Source: Halalkaliarchaeum desulfuricum (GTDB lineage: Archaea > Halobacteriota > Halobacteria > Halobacteriales > Haloferacaceae). Taken from it: 64,000 bases of DNA. A program made the translations under genes and the position numbers. The notes beneath the pieces were generated by a model. That model ran no database searches. It saw only the letters and a program-made list of their open reading frames with translations, and had not been told where the DNA came from. Shown here piece after piece: positions 26,456 through 35,880 of the stretch. Numbering within the stretch: position 1 is the first letter of the stretch; each line of letters begins with the position of its first letter. The DNA lies in the NCBI RefSeq assembly GCF_002952775.1, contig NZ_CP025066.1, positions 2,170,001 to 2,234,000 of the forward strand, read 5' to 3'.

Positions 26456-27202
26456 ATGAGTACACCGTGGGACAGCTGGGACCACGTGCTGAAAGTCGAT
26501 CCCGACAAGGATCTGGTGGCGGGAGAGACGTTCGCAGACGTCTGCCGGACCGGAACCGACGCCATCGAGATCGGCGGAACGCGCGGGATAACCGAAGAGA
26601 AGATGCAACGAGTGATCGAGGCGTGTTCTCGACACGACGTTCCGCTCTATCAGGAGCCGTCGAACCCGTCGGTGGTCATCGACTCCCCTGCCCTCGACGG
26701 CTACCTGATCCCGACAGTGTTCAATGCAGGAGACACCTTCTGGATCACCGGTGCCCACAAGGAGTGGGTTCGCATCGAGAACGGTCTCGACTGGGACCGC
26801 ACCCACACCGAGGCGTACGTCGTGTTGAACCCGGATTCGGCGGTCGCAGAGTACACCGAGGCCGACTGCGATCAGTCCGCCGAGGACGTCGCCTCATTCG
26901 CCGCCGTCGCCGAGAAACTGTTCGGTCAGGAGATCGTCTATCTCGAGTATTCCGGGACGCTGGGGGATCCCGACGTCGTGTCTGCCGCCGCCGACGCACT
27001 CTCGAACGCGACGTTGTTTTACGGCGGAGGAGTCTCCGAATACGACGACGCCTATCTCATGGGGAGACACGCGGATGTCGTCGTCGTCGGAGACCTGCTC
27101 CACGAGGAGGGCGTCGACGCGGTGCGCGAAACGGTCGAGGGTGTGAAAGACGCCCACGCCGAGTCGTCGCAGGTCGACGCCGCGGGGCCGGACGCGGAGT
27201 GA
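26456..27202 (+). CDS. Geranylgeranylglyceryl phosphate synthase (canonical)
   Basis: A 248-residue TIM-barrel prenyltransferase of the PcrB/GGGPS family. Motifs are [12 protein letters not shown] at the start, [16 protein letters not shown], the central [12 protein letters not shown] loop, YGGGVSEYD and [14 protein letters not shown] for the glycerol-phosphate site. It joins glycerol-1-phosphate to geranylgeranyl diphosphate in the first membrane-lipid ether-forming step. Length and motifs fit the normal enzyme, unlike the enlarged paralogue at 8318-9670. Its neighbours do not form a lipid operon. Confidence 0.9.
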   Translation: MSTPWDSWDHVLKVDPDKDLVAGETFADVCRTGTDAIEIGGTRGITEEKMQRVIEACSRHDVPLYQEPSNPSVVIDSPALDGYLIPTVFNAGDTFWITGAHKEWVRIENGLDWDRTHTEAYVVLNPDSAVAEYTEADCDQSAEDVASFAAVAEKLFGQEIVYLEYSGTLGDPDVVSAAADALSNATLFYGGGVSEYDDAYLMGRHADVVVVGDLLHEEGVDAVRETVEGVKDAHAESSQVDAAGPDAE

Positions 27203-27217
27203 GAACTCGGGACCGGA

Positions 27218-27227
27218 TACTTTTAAG
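27218..27227 (+). promoter_or_regulatory. TATA box for the DUF192 gene
   Basis: The sequence tacttttaag is centred about 28 nt before the GTG at 27251 and supports that unusual start codon as the first codon of a leaderless message. Confidence 0.5.
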
Positions 27228-27250
27228 TCGGCCCTGGTGGAGGCCAGAAC

Positions 27251-27622
27251 GTGCGACTCGTCCACCGTCGCGGTCCGCCGGACGCACGCGAGGAACGGAC
27301 ACTGGCCACGTCGGTCGAATTCGCCGACACCACGCTCCAGCAGGCCAGGGGGCTGATGTTCCGGCGATCGATTCCCGACGACTACGCGCTCGTGTTCCAG
27401 TTCGACCGCCCGGAGACGCGAACGCTTCACATGCTGTTCGTTCCGTTCCCGATCGACGCGGTCTGGCTCACGGGACCGGAGGTGGTCCGCGTCGAGCGAC
27501 TCCGCCCCTGGATCGGCTTCGCCCGGGCGACTGCCGACACCGTGATCGAGCTACCGGCCGGTGCGGCCGCCGACGTGAGTCCTGGAGACACGGTCGACCT
27601 TCTCGAGGAAAACGCCGAGTAG
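27251..27622 (+). CDS. DUF192 family protein
   Basis: A 123-residue protein starting at a GTG. The DUF192 core is visible: ATSVEFADTTLQQARGLMFR, then ALVFQFDRPETRTLHMLFVP and FPIDAVWLTG, and near the end VIELPAGAAADVSPGDTVDL. Many bacterial members are secreted; this one has no signal peptide, as is common in haloarchaea. Function unknown; a small beta-barrel. It is convergent with the cobamide operon, whose last stop is 6 nt away. Confidence 0.85.
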   Translation: MRLVHRRGPPDAREERTLATSVEFADTTLQQARGLMFRRSIPDDYALVFQFDRPETRTLHMLFVPFPIDAVWLTGPEVVRVERLRPWIGFARATADTVIELPAGAAADVSPGDTVDLLEENAE

Positions 27623-27627
27623 GTCAT

Positions 27628-28356
27628 CTACTCGGGGGAGAAAACCTCGGCCCGGGCGTCCGTGACGATCCCGTACTCCGCCCGGTCGACCGACGAAGGC
27701 GGCGGATTCTCGCCATATCGGGCGTGCAGGCTGGCCCGAACTGCCTCCCGAACGCAGGCGCGGGCCGCGTTTCCGACGGGGGTCGCGCTTCCCGAAAACC
27801 CCGTCTCCGGTCCGGACGGGTCAGCGGCGACGACGACTGCGTCGCTGGTTGTCCCCGGCGCGCCGATTTCGAAACACAGCGTCGCGGCTTTCGCTTCGGC
27901 CGCCACTGCCACGAGGTTTGCGAGTGCCCCCTCCGAAAGCGCGGCGGTTGTTCCGACGACGAGATTGACCGTTCCGATCGGGCGGTCCCACTTCCCTCCG
28001 TCAGGGAAGTCGGTTCCCACCGGATCCATCGGGAGCTCGGCGAGATTCGACACGCCGGCGGTCGCGTACGCCTCTACCGGCCCGAGTCTGGCTCCGCGTG
28101 CGTTCTCCGCGTCGACTCCGGTCAGGAGTATCGGTGCTGTTCGCCCGATCTCATCGGCCGGAAGGTCGACTACACCTGCGGCCGCCAACCGGTCGGCGAC
28201 GTCGAGGGCGATCTCGTCGGGATGCCAGCCGTCCGGAACGGTGACGCTGTAGGCGGCGTCGGCGACGCGGCGCCCGCCGCGCCAGCCGGTGGACAGCCAG
28301 ACGGTTTCGGGTCGCTCGATCTCGAGGATCCCCCCGTTGGTGCGGGCCTCAAACAT
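27628..28356 (-). CDS. cbiZ: Adenosylcobinamide amidohydrolase CbiZ
   Basis: A 242-residue CbiZ protein. Family blocks are VWLSTGWRGGRRVADAAYSV, DAENARGARLGPVEAYATAG and VNLVVGTTAALSEGALANLV, with a C-terminal DAVVVAADPSGPETGFSGSA. CbiZ removes the aminopropanol tail from adenosylcobinamide to give adenosylcobyric acid, letting the cell salvage cobinamide through CbiB. It is the last gene of the operon, its start overlapping the cobD stop by 8 nt, next to the CbiB and CobY steps it feeds. Confidence 0.92.
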   Translation of the reverse strand: MFEARTNGGILEIERPETVWLSTGWRGGRRVADAAYSVTVPDGWHPDEIALDVADRLAAAGVVDLPADEIGRTAPILLTGVDAENARGARLGPVEAYATAGVSNLAELPMDPVGTDFPDGGKWDRPIGTVNLVVGTTAALSEGALANLVAVAAEAKAATLCFEIGAPGTTSDAVVVAADPSGPETGFSGSATPVGNAARACVREAVRASLHARYGENPPPSSVDRAEYGIVTDARAEVFSPE

Positions 28357-29440
28357 CCAGCGCCTCCAGCATCCGGTCGTTCGCGTCTGGCCCTTTTATT
28401 GCAACCCGAACGTGGGAATCGAGCCCGCGGAAACTCCGCGCGTCCCGAACCGCGACTCCCCGATCGCGGGCGGTTTCCACGACTTCGTCGACTGTCCGTC
28501 CAGACGGAGAGACGTCGAACAGCACGTACGGCGCAGCCGGCTCCGAGGGCGGCGGAGAGACGGTATGGAACGCCGTCGAAAGCCGGCTCCAGATCCGTTC
28601 GCGCTCGGATTCGACCGATTCGCGGGTCTCTTCGACGAACGGATCGCCTCGCAGATCCGCTGTGAGACAGTGCGTCCCCACGCGGGCGGCGGGTGTCGAG
28701 AGGTTCCACGGTCGTCTCGCGGTTTCTATCCGTCCGCCGAGTCGGGCGGTCGCGACCGCGTAGCCGACCCTGATCCCGGGGAGCCCGAACAGTTTGGTCA
28801 GCGACCGGGCGACGACGACACCCTCGGTTCCCGCAAGCGACGGGGAATCGAGGAATCCGAGGAATGCCTCGTCGACCAGGAGGAGCGTCCCGGCGTACCG
28901 ACAGCGGCGTGCGAACTCCCGTAGTCGAGCGGGATCCGGAAGCTCCCCTGTGGGGTTGTTCGGCGTGCAGACGACCGCGAGTGCGTACGGTTCCGGATCC
29001 GTCTCGAGCAGTTCGTCCTGTTCGAGGAACGTGGGTGTCCCGCCCTGGAGCCGGACCTCGCGCTCGTATTCGGCGAAGCTCGGTGCCGGAACCAGGGCGT
29101 CGTCGCCGGGCGAGACGGAAACCGAGACGGCGAGCCTGATCGCAGCCAACCCGCCCGGCGTGACGACGACGTTCGCGGGATCGATCCCATCGGGTGAAGC
29201 GTCGTCGGATTCGATGTCCCGATCAGCGTGGGACCGGTCGAGGAATCCGGCGGCGGCCCGCCTGAACGCGTCGTATCCGTCGTCAGGATATCTGCGGGCG
29301 TCATCGAATGCGGCCTCGTATATTTTCCGAGTCCCCGTCGGGGATCTCGGGTTCGTGTTTGCGCTGAAATCCAGCAGGTCATCGCGTTCAGTGCCACCGT
29401 GTATCGCGCGTTCGACGCCGTCGATCGAGTGTGGGTCCAT
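28349..29440 (-). CDS. cobD: Threonine-phosphate decarboxylase / HisC-like aminotransferase for cobamide synthesis
   Basis: A 363-residue PLP fold-type I protein. It starts with DLLDFSANTNPRSPTGT, typical of CobD/CobC. VVTPGGLAAIRLAVSVSVSP lines the cofactor pocket, and the PLP Lys is in VVARSLTKLFGLPGIRVGYA. NNPTGELPDP and LLVDEAFLGF give the phosphate and Asp contacts. It probably makes (R)-1-amino-2-propanol phosphate from threonine phosphate for the nucleotide loop. The stop abuts cobY (1 nt). The symbol follows the Salmonella usage for the decarboxylase. Confidence 0.88.
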   Translation of the reverse strand: MDPHSIDGVERAIHGGTERDDLLDFSANTNPRSPTGTRKIYEAAFDDARRYPDDGYDAFRRAAAGFLDRSHADRDIESDDASPDGIDPANVVVTPGGLAAIRLAVSVSVSPGDDALVPAPSFAEYEREVRLQGGTPTFLEQDELLETDPEPYALAVVCTPNNPTGELPDPARLREFARRCRYAGTLLLVDEAFLGFLDSPSLAGTEGVVVARSLTKLFGLPGIRVGYAVATARLGGRIETARRPWNLSTPAARVGTHCLTADLRGDPFVEETRESVESERERIWSRLSTAFHTVSPPPSEPAAPYVLFDVSPSGRTVDEVVETARDRGVAVRDARSFRGLDSHVRVAIKGPDANDRMLEALDV

Positions 29441-30106
29441 CTACCGTTCCTCCACCGTACAGAAACGTTCGGCCACGCGAACGTCGCGTTTGCGGTTCAC
29501 GTTCACCGCGAGCCGTGCGTCCCAGGTCCGGAAGCGTCCATCCCCGGAAGCGGTTTCCCCGCCGTCGGACCCGCCCACGTCTGTCGTCTCCCGTTTGGTG
29601 TGGTCGACTGCGACCACGTTGAGGCCCGCCGGTATCCAGGGGGCGTCGCCGTCGATGCTCACACCGAGTTCCCGCTTGAGCGCAGCCGGAACGACCGTCG
29701 TGGCCGATTGCACGCGAAAGACATCGCCGAGGGATCCGTCGTCGCCACCCCGAGAGTCGTCCTGTGCGTGCGCGATCAGACGTTTTATCGGTCCTGAAGC
29801 GAGCAACGGGAGGTCGGCGACGGCAGTGAGAACGGGGGGTTCGACCGGCCCCTTTTCGAGAGCGGTCTGTAGATCGGAAACGTAGCCGTTCCCCGGCGTC
29901 TCGATGCACGGCAGTTCACCCTCGAGGTGCGATCTGGTCGCCGGTGCGTGCGGCGATACAACCGCGTAGACCTCGTCGACGTGGCTGTTCTGGAGAGCGT
30001 TTCGGACCCGATCAACCATGGGTGCGCCGCAAATCGGTACGAGGGGCTTTTCGGTGTCGGATTCGAGACGGGTTCCCCGCCCGCCACACATCACGAGAGC
30101 GTCCAT
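29441..30106 (-). CDS. cobY: GTP:adenosylcobinamide-phosphate guanylyltransferase CobY
   Basis: From the ATG at 30106 the protein has 221 residues and opens MDALVMCGGRGTRLESDTEK, the nucleotidyltransferase P-loop-like motif of CobY, the archaeal replacement for bacterial CobU. PLVPICGAPMVDRVRNAL and VLTAVADLPLLASGPIKRLI complete the GTP and metal sites. It activates adenosylcobinamide phosphate with GMP. The start overlaps the cobS stop by 16 nt. A longer upstream frame exists, but its Arg-rich residues are cobS antisense-like noise. Confidence 0.9.
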   Translation of the reverse strand: MDALVMCGGRGTRLESDTEKPLVPICGAPMVDRVRNALQNSHVDEVYAVVSPHAPATRSHLEGELPCIETPGNGYVSDLQTALEKGPVEPPVLTAVADLPLLASGPIKRLIAHAQDDSRGGDDGSLGDVFRVQSATTVVPAALKRELGVSIDGDAPWIPAGLNVVAVDHTKRETTDVGGSDGGETASGDGRFRTWDARLAVNVNRKRDVRVAERFCTVEER

Positions 30107-30867
30107 GCGATCACCCCCACGTGCAGGCCGACGAGTCTGGCAACTTCGTTTGTCGCGCCGAACACGTCGCCGTTGACGCCGCCGAGCAGGCTGTTCGCAC
30201 GGGACGCGAGGAGCCAACCACCCAGGACCGCCCCGACGAGGGCGCCCGTGACGGGAAGTATGGCGCCGACGGGAGCACCCACCGCGACGACCGGCAGTGA
30301 CACGACAGCGGGAACCGCCAGATCGGCGCTTTCGGCGTTTTCCGTAAACGCCGACCCCAGCCCCTCGTGTCTGGCAGTGCCGACGCAGGCGATCCCTGCC
30401 ATCGACAGCTTTGCACCGACTTCGGCGGCCATCACGACCCCGAACACCGCCACAGGGCCGACGCGTCCGAGCCCGTAGAACCCGAATGCGAGCGCGACGA
30501 GCGCGACGACAGCCACGGATACTGCGCCGACGCCGACGGTGGTGTCCTTCAGGACATCGGCCCGGTCATCCGGGTCGCCGTGGACGACGGCCGCGTCGCC
30601 GAGATCGATCAGGCCGTCCAGGTTGTTGATGCCGGTGATCGCATACACTGCGAACAGGCCGACGACAGCCACGCTCACGGTGGGGAATCCCAGTGCGACG
30701 ACGAGGGCGACCGGCAACCCGATCGAGGCACCGATGAGGTACCCGGAAAGAGGGAACGCAGCCGGCGTGCGTTCGAACGCCTCCCAGTCTCGGGCCCCTC
30801 TGCCGATCGGGACGCGCGAGAGGAACCCGACCGCCCCGCGAACTGCGGGGAGCAACCCGGCGGTCAT
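30091..30867 (-). CDS. cobS: Adenosylcobinamide-GDP ribazoletransferase CobS
   Basis: From ATG 30867 the protein has 258 residues with about seven membrane helices. CobS motifs include LLPAVRGAVGFLSRVPIGRG at the N-terminus and the metal-binding ITGINNLDGLIDLGDAA, followed by VVHGDPDDRADVLKDTTVG. It joins GDP-cobinamide to alpha-ribazole or its phosphate in the membrane. The gene overlaps cbiB by 4 nt and cobY by 16 nt. An earlier start at 31092 would overlap cbiB deeply and is rejected. Confidence 0.9.
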   Translation of the reverse strand: MTAGLLPAVRGAVGFLSRVPIGRGARDWEAFERTPAAFPLSGYLIGASIGLPVALVVALGFPTVSVAVVGLFAVYAITGINNLDGLIDLGDAAVVHGDPDDRADVLKDTTVGVGAVSVAVVALVALAFGFYGLGRVGPVAVFGVVMAAEVGAKLSMAGIACVGTARHEGLGSAFTENAESADLAVPAVVSLPVVAVGAPVGAILPVTGALVGAVLGGWLLASRANSLLGGVNGDVFGATNEVARLVGLHVGVIAWTLS

Positions 30868-31817
30868 CCGAGCACACCTCCGAGTCCGAGCACCCAACCG
30901 CCCGAAAGCAGGAACGCCGCGATCGCGGCGCGATCGACGATGCGAACGCCCTCGAGCCCGCGATCGACGTCGGGAAACGCTGCCGCGGGGTTGAGAACGT
31001 ACGATCCCGGCTTCTCGAGTCTGACGTCGGCGACAGCCGACAACGTCGCCATCGGCCACCCCGAATTCGGCGAAGGCGGCGCTTTCGCCCACCTACTGGC
31101 CCGACGGACTGCCCCGGGATCGAGCGAAACCGCCGCAATGAGAACTGCACTCACGCGCGCCGGAACCGCCATCACGAGATCGTCGAGTCGGGCGCTGGGG
31201 CCGCCGACGGCTTTCGATCGGTAGCCGAGCATCGAGTCGAGCGTGTTGACGCCTTTTACCCAGGCGGCGGCCGCCGCGGCGATCGGGAGCGAGACGAGCG
31301 CGCCGATCGCGAACGCCACGAGTGGGGCGACGAGCCCGTCCGCGAGGTTCTCCGCGGCGCTTTCGACCGCCGCGCTGCGGAGTTCTTCGGCGGCAAGCGG
31401 CTCCGAATCGCGGCCGGCAAGCGCAGGGAGTCGCTCCCTCGCTGCGACCAGGTCCGACTCGCTGTCGGCGATGACTGCCCGCGCCTCCGAGAGGAGCAGC
31501 CGGCGACTGAGTGTCACGAACAGGGCGATTCCGGCCACCACTGCGTCCGCGGGACCGGGCGTGATGTGGACGACAGCCCACACTGCCGCAGCCCCTGCCA
31601 GGGGAAGCCCCAGTGCGAGCGCCCCGACCAGCCCGGGGCGCGCCCACTCGCGATCCACGGTCGCGACGACCGTCCCGAACCAGACGACCGGATGCAGCCC
31701 TTCGGGGGGTTCCTCGATTATCGCGTCGAGGAGAAACGCGATCGCGACCGCGAGGGTCGCCGACGCGCCGACGGAAAGGCCCGCGGGAACGCTCATCGAA
31801 GACGCGACATCGATCAT
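30864..31817 (-). CDS. cbiB: Adenosylcobinamide-phosphate synthase CbiB
   Basis: A 317-residue membrane protein with about six helices. Recognisable CbiB blocks are FLLDAIIEEPPEGLHPVVWF near the start, then ESAAENLADGLVAPLVAFAI, AAAWVKGVNTLDSMLGYRSK and SPNSGWPMATLSAVADVRLE. CbiB attaches aminopropanol (phosphate) to adenosylcobyric acid, so it is the step directly served by CbiP, CobD and CbiZ in this operon. It overlaps its neighbours by 4 nt at both ends. Confidence 0.9.
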   Translation of the reverse strand: MIDVASSMSVPAGLSVGASATLAVAIAFLLDAIIEEPPEGLHPVVWFGTVVATVDREWARPGLVGALALGLPLAGAAAVWAVVHITPGPADAVVAGIALFVTLSRRLLLSEARAVIADSESDLVAARERLPALAGRDSEPLAAEELRSAAVESAAENLADGLVAPLVAFAIGALVSLPIAAAAAAWVKGVNTLDSMLGYRSKAVGGPSARLDDLVMAVPARVSAVLIAAVSLDPGAVRRASRWAKAPPSPNSGWPMATLSAVADVRLEKPGSYVLNPAAAFPDVDRGLEGVRIVDRAAIAAFLLSGGWVLGLGGVLG

Positions 31818-32464
31818 CGGGACTGCACCTCCGAGAGTCGAGTCGGGACCGCCGAAAGCGGCACATCCCCGAGCAGTATCGGGGTTCCGCCGATCTCCTC
31901 GATCCCGCCGTCAGTTTCGGGGTCGTCGCCGACGTGAACGAGGGCCGTCGGATCGACGCCGAGCCGGTCTGCGGCGGCCTCGAACGCCCGTGGGTCGGGT
32001 TTGCGGTAGCCGACGTCGACGCTCGCGAGGACGGCGTCGAAGCGGTCCCCCAGTTCGACCCGTTCGAGCGTGCGCTCGACCAGGCCCGGTACCGAACAGT
32101 TCGAGAGCACGCCAACCCGCCCGTATTCGTTGGCGGCATCGATCGCTTCCGTAGCCCCATCGCGCAGTTCCGCCCGTCGGTCGAACGCGGCCCGAACCGC
32201 GGCTGTGACGACGTCCTCCCCGCCGTATTCGGCCCCGACCTCCTCGAGTGCCGCCCGAACGTGATCCGGAAGGGGAAGTTCCATCCCGGGCTCGATTTCG
32301 ACGTGGGGGGTGGCGTACAGTTCGCACCAGTTGTCGGGAACGGAAACCTCCCGTGCCCGGAGTTCCTCCGCGACGGCCCCTGCCGGATCTTCCGGGCGGG
32401 TGGTCGACACGAGGGTACCGAAGAGGTCGAACGTCACCGCGATCTGTCGGTCGTCGTTGCTCAC
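31814..32464 (-). CDS. HAD-superfamily hydrolase inside the cobamide operon
   Basis: A 216-residue HAD phosphatase: motif [16 protein letters not shown] (nucleophile Asp then a Leu where many have Asp-x-Asp), motif [14 protein letters not shown], and motifs [24 protein letters not shown] then [13 protein letters not shown]. The first motif is DLFGT, as in 2-haloacid-dehalogenase-like and phosphatase members. Overlaps of 4 nt with cbiP upstream and cbiB downstream mean it is made with them. A role as the alpha-ribazole- or cobalamin-phosphate phosphatase missing from the visible gene set is my inference. Confidence 0.85.
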   Translation of the reverse strand: MSNDDRQIAVTFDLFGTLVSTTRPEDPAGAVAEELRAREVSVPDNWCELYATPHVEIEPGMELPLPDHVRAALEEVGAEYGGEDVVTAAVRAAFDRRAELRDGATEAIDAANEYGRVGVLSNCSVPGLVERTLERVELGDRFDAVLASVDVGYRKPDPRAFEAAADRLGVDPTALVHVGDDPETDGGIEEIGGTPILLGDVPLSAVPTRLSEVQSR

Positions 32465-34050
32465 GAACGTGTCCCCTCCCGGGACGTGCGCGCTGCCGAC
32501 GACAGGTTCAACGGTGAGAGATCCAGGTTGGTGGCGACGAGGGCGGCGGCAGCGTCGTATGGGTCCGACACGCCCGCGTCGTGGTCGTCGACTTCGGGTG
32601 GACGACGGCCGGCGGCGTCGAAGGCCGCCTCGAGAAAGCCACGCCGTGCGAGTTCGTTTTCGAACAGCCCGTGGAGATACGTGCCGAGCACGGTGCCCAC
32701 TGACACGCTCGTCGGGCCGATCGGGCGATCGACCTCGTCCGTCGGGGCAGCTGTCTTCTGTCCGAGTTCGGTTTGGCCCATGTGGATCTCGTAGCCAGAG
32801 ACGGTCCCGGTCGCACCGCCGAGAGCCGCCGTCGGTGCGAGCGTACGTTCGACGGGTTCGACCTGTTTGTCGGTCGAAAACCGGGTCTCGACGGGGAGCC
32901 GGCCGATCCCCTCGACCTCGCTCTCGCCGCCGGTTCCCTCCAGGTCGGCGTTCAGGATGCGCTCGCCGAGCTGCTGGTAGCCGCCACAGAGCCCGACGAT
33001 CGGTCCCTCGAAATCGTCGATCTCCGCGACCATGCCGGCCTCCCGTAGTGCGAGCAGGTCATCGACGGTGTTTTTCGTTCCCGAGAGCACGAGGGCGTCG
33101 ACGTCGTCCAGTGACGCGTCAAGTGGGAGGTACACCACGCGGACGCCGGGCTCGCGGGCGAGTGGCTCGAGGTCGGTCATGTTCGAGGCCCGGGGGAGCC
33201 GCGGGACGCCGATCCGCACGGTTCGGTCGTCGGGAACGCCGTCGTCGTCGCCGATGACAGCGCGTTCGCCGACCGCCGGCAGGGAGACGCTGTCCTCCTC
33301 GGGGAGTCCGGGGTCGTCGTAGGGCAGGACGCCGAGGACTGGCACGCCGGTGCGTTCCTCCAGTTCATCGATCGCCGGTTCCAGGATCTCCCGGTCGCCC
33401 CGGAACTTGCTGATCACGACGCCAGCGACCCGGTTTGTGACGTCCTCGGGAGCGAGTTCGAGGGTGCCGACGACGCTCGCGAACGCGCCGCCGCGTTCGA
33501 TGTCGGCCACCAGCACTACGTCGGCGTCGGCAAAGCGCGCGGTTTCGACGTTCGCGAGGTCGCGATCGCGCAGGTTGGGCTCGCCGACGCTGCCGGCACC
33601 CTCGGCGACGATCACCTCGTGATCGGCGACCAGCCGCTCGTGGGCTCGTTTGGCCGCCTCGAGTGCGTGCTCCCAGTAGTCGCTGTAGTACTCTCCGGCC
33701 GCGAGCGTCGCGACCGCGTCGCCGTCAACGATCAACTGGGAGGAACCTTCGGCGTGGGGTTTCAAAAGGACGGGGTTGTGATCAGTCGTCGGATGGATCC
33801 GGGCGGCGTGCGCCTGAACGTACTGGGAGATCCCGATCTCGCCGAAGGCGTTCCCGCCACCTTCCGGGGCTCGGGTAGCCTTCGCCTTCGGGACCGCACG
33901 CGCGTTGTTCGACATGTTCTGGGCCTTGTACGGCGCGACGTCGAACCCGCGATCCGCGAGATGACGACAGAGGCCAGCGACGACGGTGCTTTTGCCGACG
34001 TGTGACGCCGTGCCGGCAACGAGGATCGTTCGGGTCACTTGTCCATCCAT
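32461..34050 (-). CDS. cbiP: Adenosylcobyric acid synthase CbiP
   Basis: The 529-residue amidotransferase starts the operon. The N-terminal dethiobiotin-synthetase-like ATPase has a P-loop [15 protein letters not shown], the [12 protein letters not shown] motif, and [20 protein letters not shown]. The C-terminal class I glutamine amidotransferase domain has the nucleophile region [12 protein letters not shown] (Cys) and the catalytic His region [11 protein letters not shown]. It amidates four carboxyls of adenosyl-cobyrinic a,c-diamide. Its start is 64 nt after the MBL-fold gene stop, on the same strand. Confidence 0.93.
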   Translation of the reverse strand: MDGQVTRTILVAGTASHVGKSTVVAGLCRHLADRGFDVAPYKAQNMSNNARAVPKAKATRAPEGGGNAFGEIGISQYVQAHAARIHPTTDHNPVLLKPHAEGSSQLIVDGDAVATLAAGEYYSDYWEHALEAAKRAHERLVADHEVIVAEGAGSVGEPNLRDRDLANVETARFADADVVLVADIERGGAFASVVGTLELAPEDVTNRVAGVVISKFRGDREILEPAIDELEERTGVPVLGVLPYDDPGLPEEDSVSLPAVGERAVIGDDDGVPDDRTVRIGVPRLPRASNMTDLEPLAREPGVRVVYLPLDASLDDVDALVLSGTKNTVDDLLALREAGMVAEIDDFEGPIVGLCGGYQQLGERILNADLEGTGGESEVEGIGRLPVETRFSTDKQVEPVERTLAPTAALGGATGTVSGYEIHMGQTELGQKTAAPTDEVDRPIGPTSVSVGTVLGTYLHGLFENELARRGFLEAAFDAAGRRPPEVDDHDAGVSDPYDAAAALVATNLDLSPLNLSSAARTSREGTRS

Positions 34051-34114
34051 CTGTCGTGATCCGTCAAGAACGTACGGGATCCACGGCGACCGGCTCGGTA
34101 CTTGCTTCGGGTGG

Positions 34115-34744
34115 TTATCGTCCCATGCGTGCAGCCTGCCGGGCGAGTTCGATGTCGTGGGACGGGTTCCGGGTGACGCTTGGGCCGTGTCCGACGTGCA
34201 TCTCGGTGACGTCGTCTCCGACGAGTGCGTGGATTCGGTCGATGCTCTGGGTCAGTGTCTGACGGTCGCCCTCCGCGAGGTCAGTCCGGCCGAACCCGCC
34301 GTTCTGGAACACCAGATCGCCGGCAAAGAGGATCCCCGGGCCAGGGGCGTAAAAGCAGAGATGATCGTTCTTGTGTCCCGGCGTGTGGACCGCGAGGTAG
34401 TCGTGATCGCCCAGTTGGATGGTTTCCTCGTCTTCGATCCGATTGTCGGTGGCGGGCTGGTCGGTGTCGAACCCCCAGGTCTCGACGTCGAACGCCCCCT
34501 TCACCTCCGGGACGTTGCCGACGTGATCTGGATGGGTGTGGGTGAGCACGACGGCGTCGAGCGTCGCCGATCGGTTCCTGTCGCCCCCGGCGGCAGCGTC
34601 GTCGGGTAGCTCCTCGAGTTCTCGACGGATTCGGGGGACGATATCGAAGTTGGCGCCGGTGTCGACGAGCACGGTCCGGTCGCCCACCACGAGGAACGTG
34701 TTGCTCGTAAACGCCTGCACGCCGGCCGCCAGGTTGCGGATCAT
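34115..34744 (-). CDS. MBL-fold metallohydrolase
   Basis: From the ATG at 34744 the protein has 209 residues. Zinc ligands are visible: [12 protein letters not shown] (HxHxDH), [11 protein letters not shown] (His), [11 protein letters not shown] (Asp) and VGHGPSV (His). That is the full set of the glyoxalase II/RNase Z type metallo-beta-lactamase fold. The substrate is unknown. It is divergent from thyA, with 83 bp between the two starts. It may be co-transcribed with the cobamide operon, which begins 64 nt downstream. A start at 34912 is rejected because the extra N-terminus overlaps thyA. Confidence 0.88.
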   Translation of the reverse strand: MIRNLAAGVQAFTSNTFLVVGDRTVLVDTGANFDIVPRIRRELEELPDDAAAGGDRNRSATLDAVVLTHTHPDHVGNVPEVKGAFDVETWGFDTDQPATDNRIEDEETIQLGDHDYLAVHTPGHKNDHLCFYAPGPGILFAGDLVFQNGGFGRTDLAEGDRQTLTQSIDRIHALVGDDVTEMHVGHGPSVTRNPSHDIELARQAARMGR

Positions 34745-34827
34745 GGTTCCCTCTACGGGGGGTTGGTAGTTCAATGATCTGTATCTATTTGTACCTGGGC
34801 CCGGTCGTCTCCATCGACAACCGAGCC

Positions 34828-35880
34828 ATGCAACAGTACCTCGATCTCGTCGAAGACGCGCTCGCAACCGGCACGTACAAGCCGAACCGGACCGGCGTCG
34901 ACACGATCGCATCGTTCAGCCAGCACTACACGATCGACCTCTCTGCGGGATTCCCGCTGCTCACGACCAAGAAACTCGACGGCTTCCGCTGGAACTCCTT
35001 GATTCACGAAGTCCTGTGGTACCTCTCGGGAGAAGAGCACGTCCGAAACCTCTCGGAGGAAACCGGGATCTGGGACGCCTGGGCCGACGAGAACGGAACC
35101 CTCGACACCGCCTACGGCCGATTCTGGCGGCGATACCCCGTTCCAGCGGATTCGGGCCAGCTCCCGGGGGAGTCGTGGCCGGACGACAACAACCCGTGGA
35201 TCACCGTCGAAGCGGAGTCAGTGGAGGGCGACGACGGAGGCGACGATCAGGGCGTCCGCCGAACGTTCGATCAGATCCAGTACGTGCTGGATGGGCTCCG
35301 TGAGGATCCCCATTCCCGGCGCTACGTGGTCAACGCGTGGCACCCCGCCAACGCGGCGGTGTCGACGCTTCCGCCGTGTCACTACACGTTCGTCCTCAAC
35401 GTTCAGGGTGGGAAGCTTCACTGTCAGCTGATGCAACGATCCGGCGACATCGCACTGGGGATTCCCTTCAATATTGCCGCCTACTCGCTGCTCGCGAACG
35501 CGATCGCCCAGCGCACCGAGTTCGAGCTCGGCGAGTTCGGCCACACGATCGTCGACGCCCACGTCTACTGCGGGCAGGGCGATCGCGGGGAGTGGTACGC
35601 CGAGAACCTGCCGGCACTGCAGCGACGCCTCGCGGACGTCGACCGGGCGGCCGACTACGCGGACGTCAAGGTGTGGGTCGAGTCGGAAGCGCCCGCGGAA
35701 CCCCCCGATGAGGAGGGGTACGATCACGTTCCCGGGCTGCTCGAACAGCTCACCCGCGAGCCGAACGCACGCCCGGAGATCGATATCGCGAACAAACCAC
35801 TCGACGAATTGACCTTCGAGGACGTGACCCTTCGGGGGTACGACCCGGAACCGGGCATCGAGTTCGCGGTCGCAGAATGA
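34828..35880 (+). CDS. thyA: Thymidylate synthase (ThyA type)
   Basis: From ATG 34828 (MQQYLDLVEDALATGTYKPN) the protein has 350 residues, longer than the bacterial 264. The extra length comes from two acidic insertions (around residues 105-135 and 290-315). The core is typical: PLLTTKKLDGFRWNSLIHEV, catalytic Cys in LPPCHYTFVLNVQGG, and QRSGDIALGIPFNIAAYSLL. It methylates dUMP using methylene-tetrahydrofolate, producing dihydrofolate, which the folA product recycles. Its stop overlaps folA by 4 nt. Confidence 0.94.
   Translation: MQQYLDLVEDALATGTYKPNRTGVDTIASFSQHYTIDLSAGFPLLTTKKLDGFRWNSLIHEVLWYLSGEEHVRNLSEETGIWDAWADENGTLDTAYGRFWRRYPVPADSGQLPGESWPDDNNPWITVEAESVEGDDGGDDQGVRRTFDQIQYVLDGLREDPHSRRYVVNAWHPANAAVSTLPPCHYTFVLNVQGGKLHCQLMQRSGDIALGIPFNIAAYSLLANAIAQRTEFELGEFGHTIVDAHVYCGQGDRGEWYAENLPALQRRLADVDRAADYADVKVWVESEAPAEPPDEEGYDHVPGLLEQLTREPNARPEIDIANKPLDELTFEDVTLRGYDPEPGIEFAVAE

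Noticed and set aside
26467-28665. A 732-codon + strand frame overlapping GGGPS, DUF192 and cbiZ
   Set aside because: The translation is extremely Arg-rich, typical of a shifted frame in high-GC DNA, and the real genes are all supported by family motifs.
34051-34114. Cobalamin riboswitch before cbiP
   Set aside because: The gap is only 64 nt, too short for the known cobalamin riboswitch, and no B12-box-like sequence is visible. Riboswitches of this class are not established in haloarchaea.
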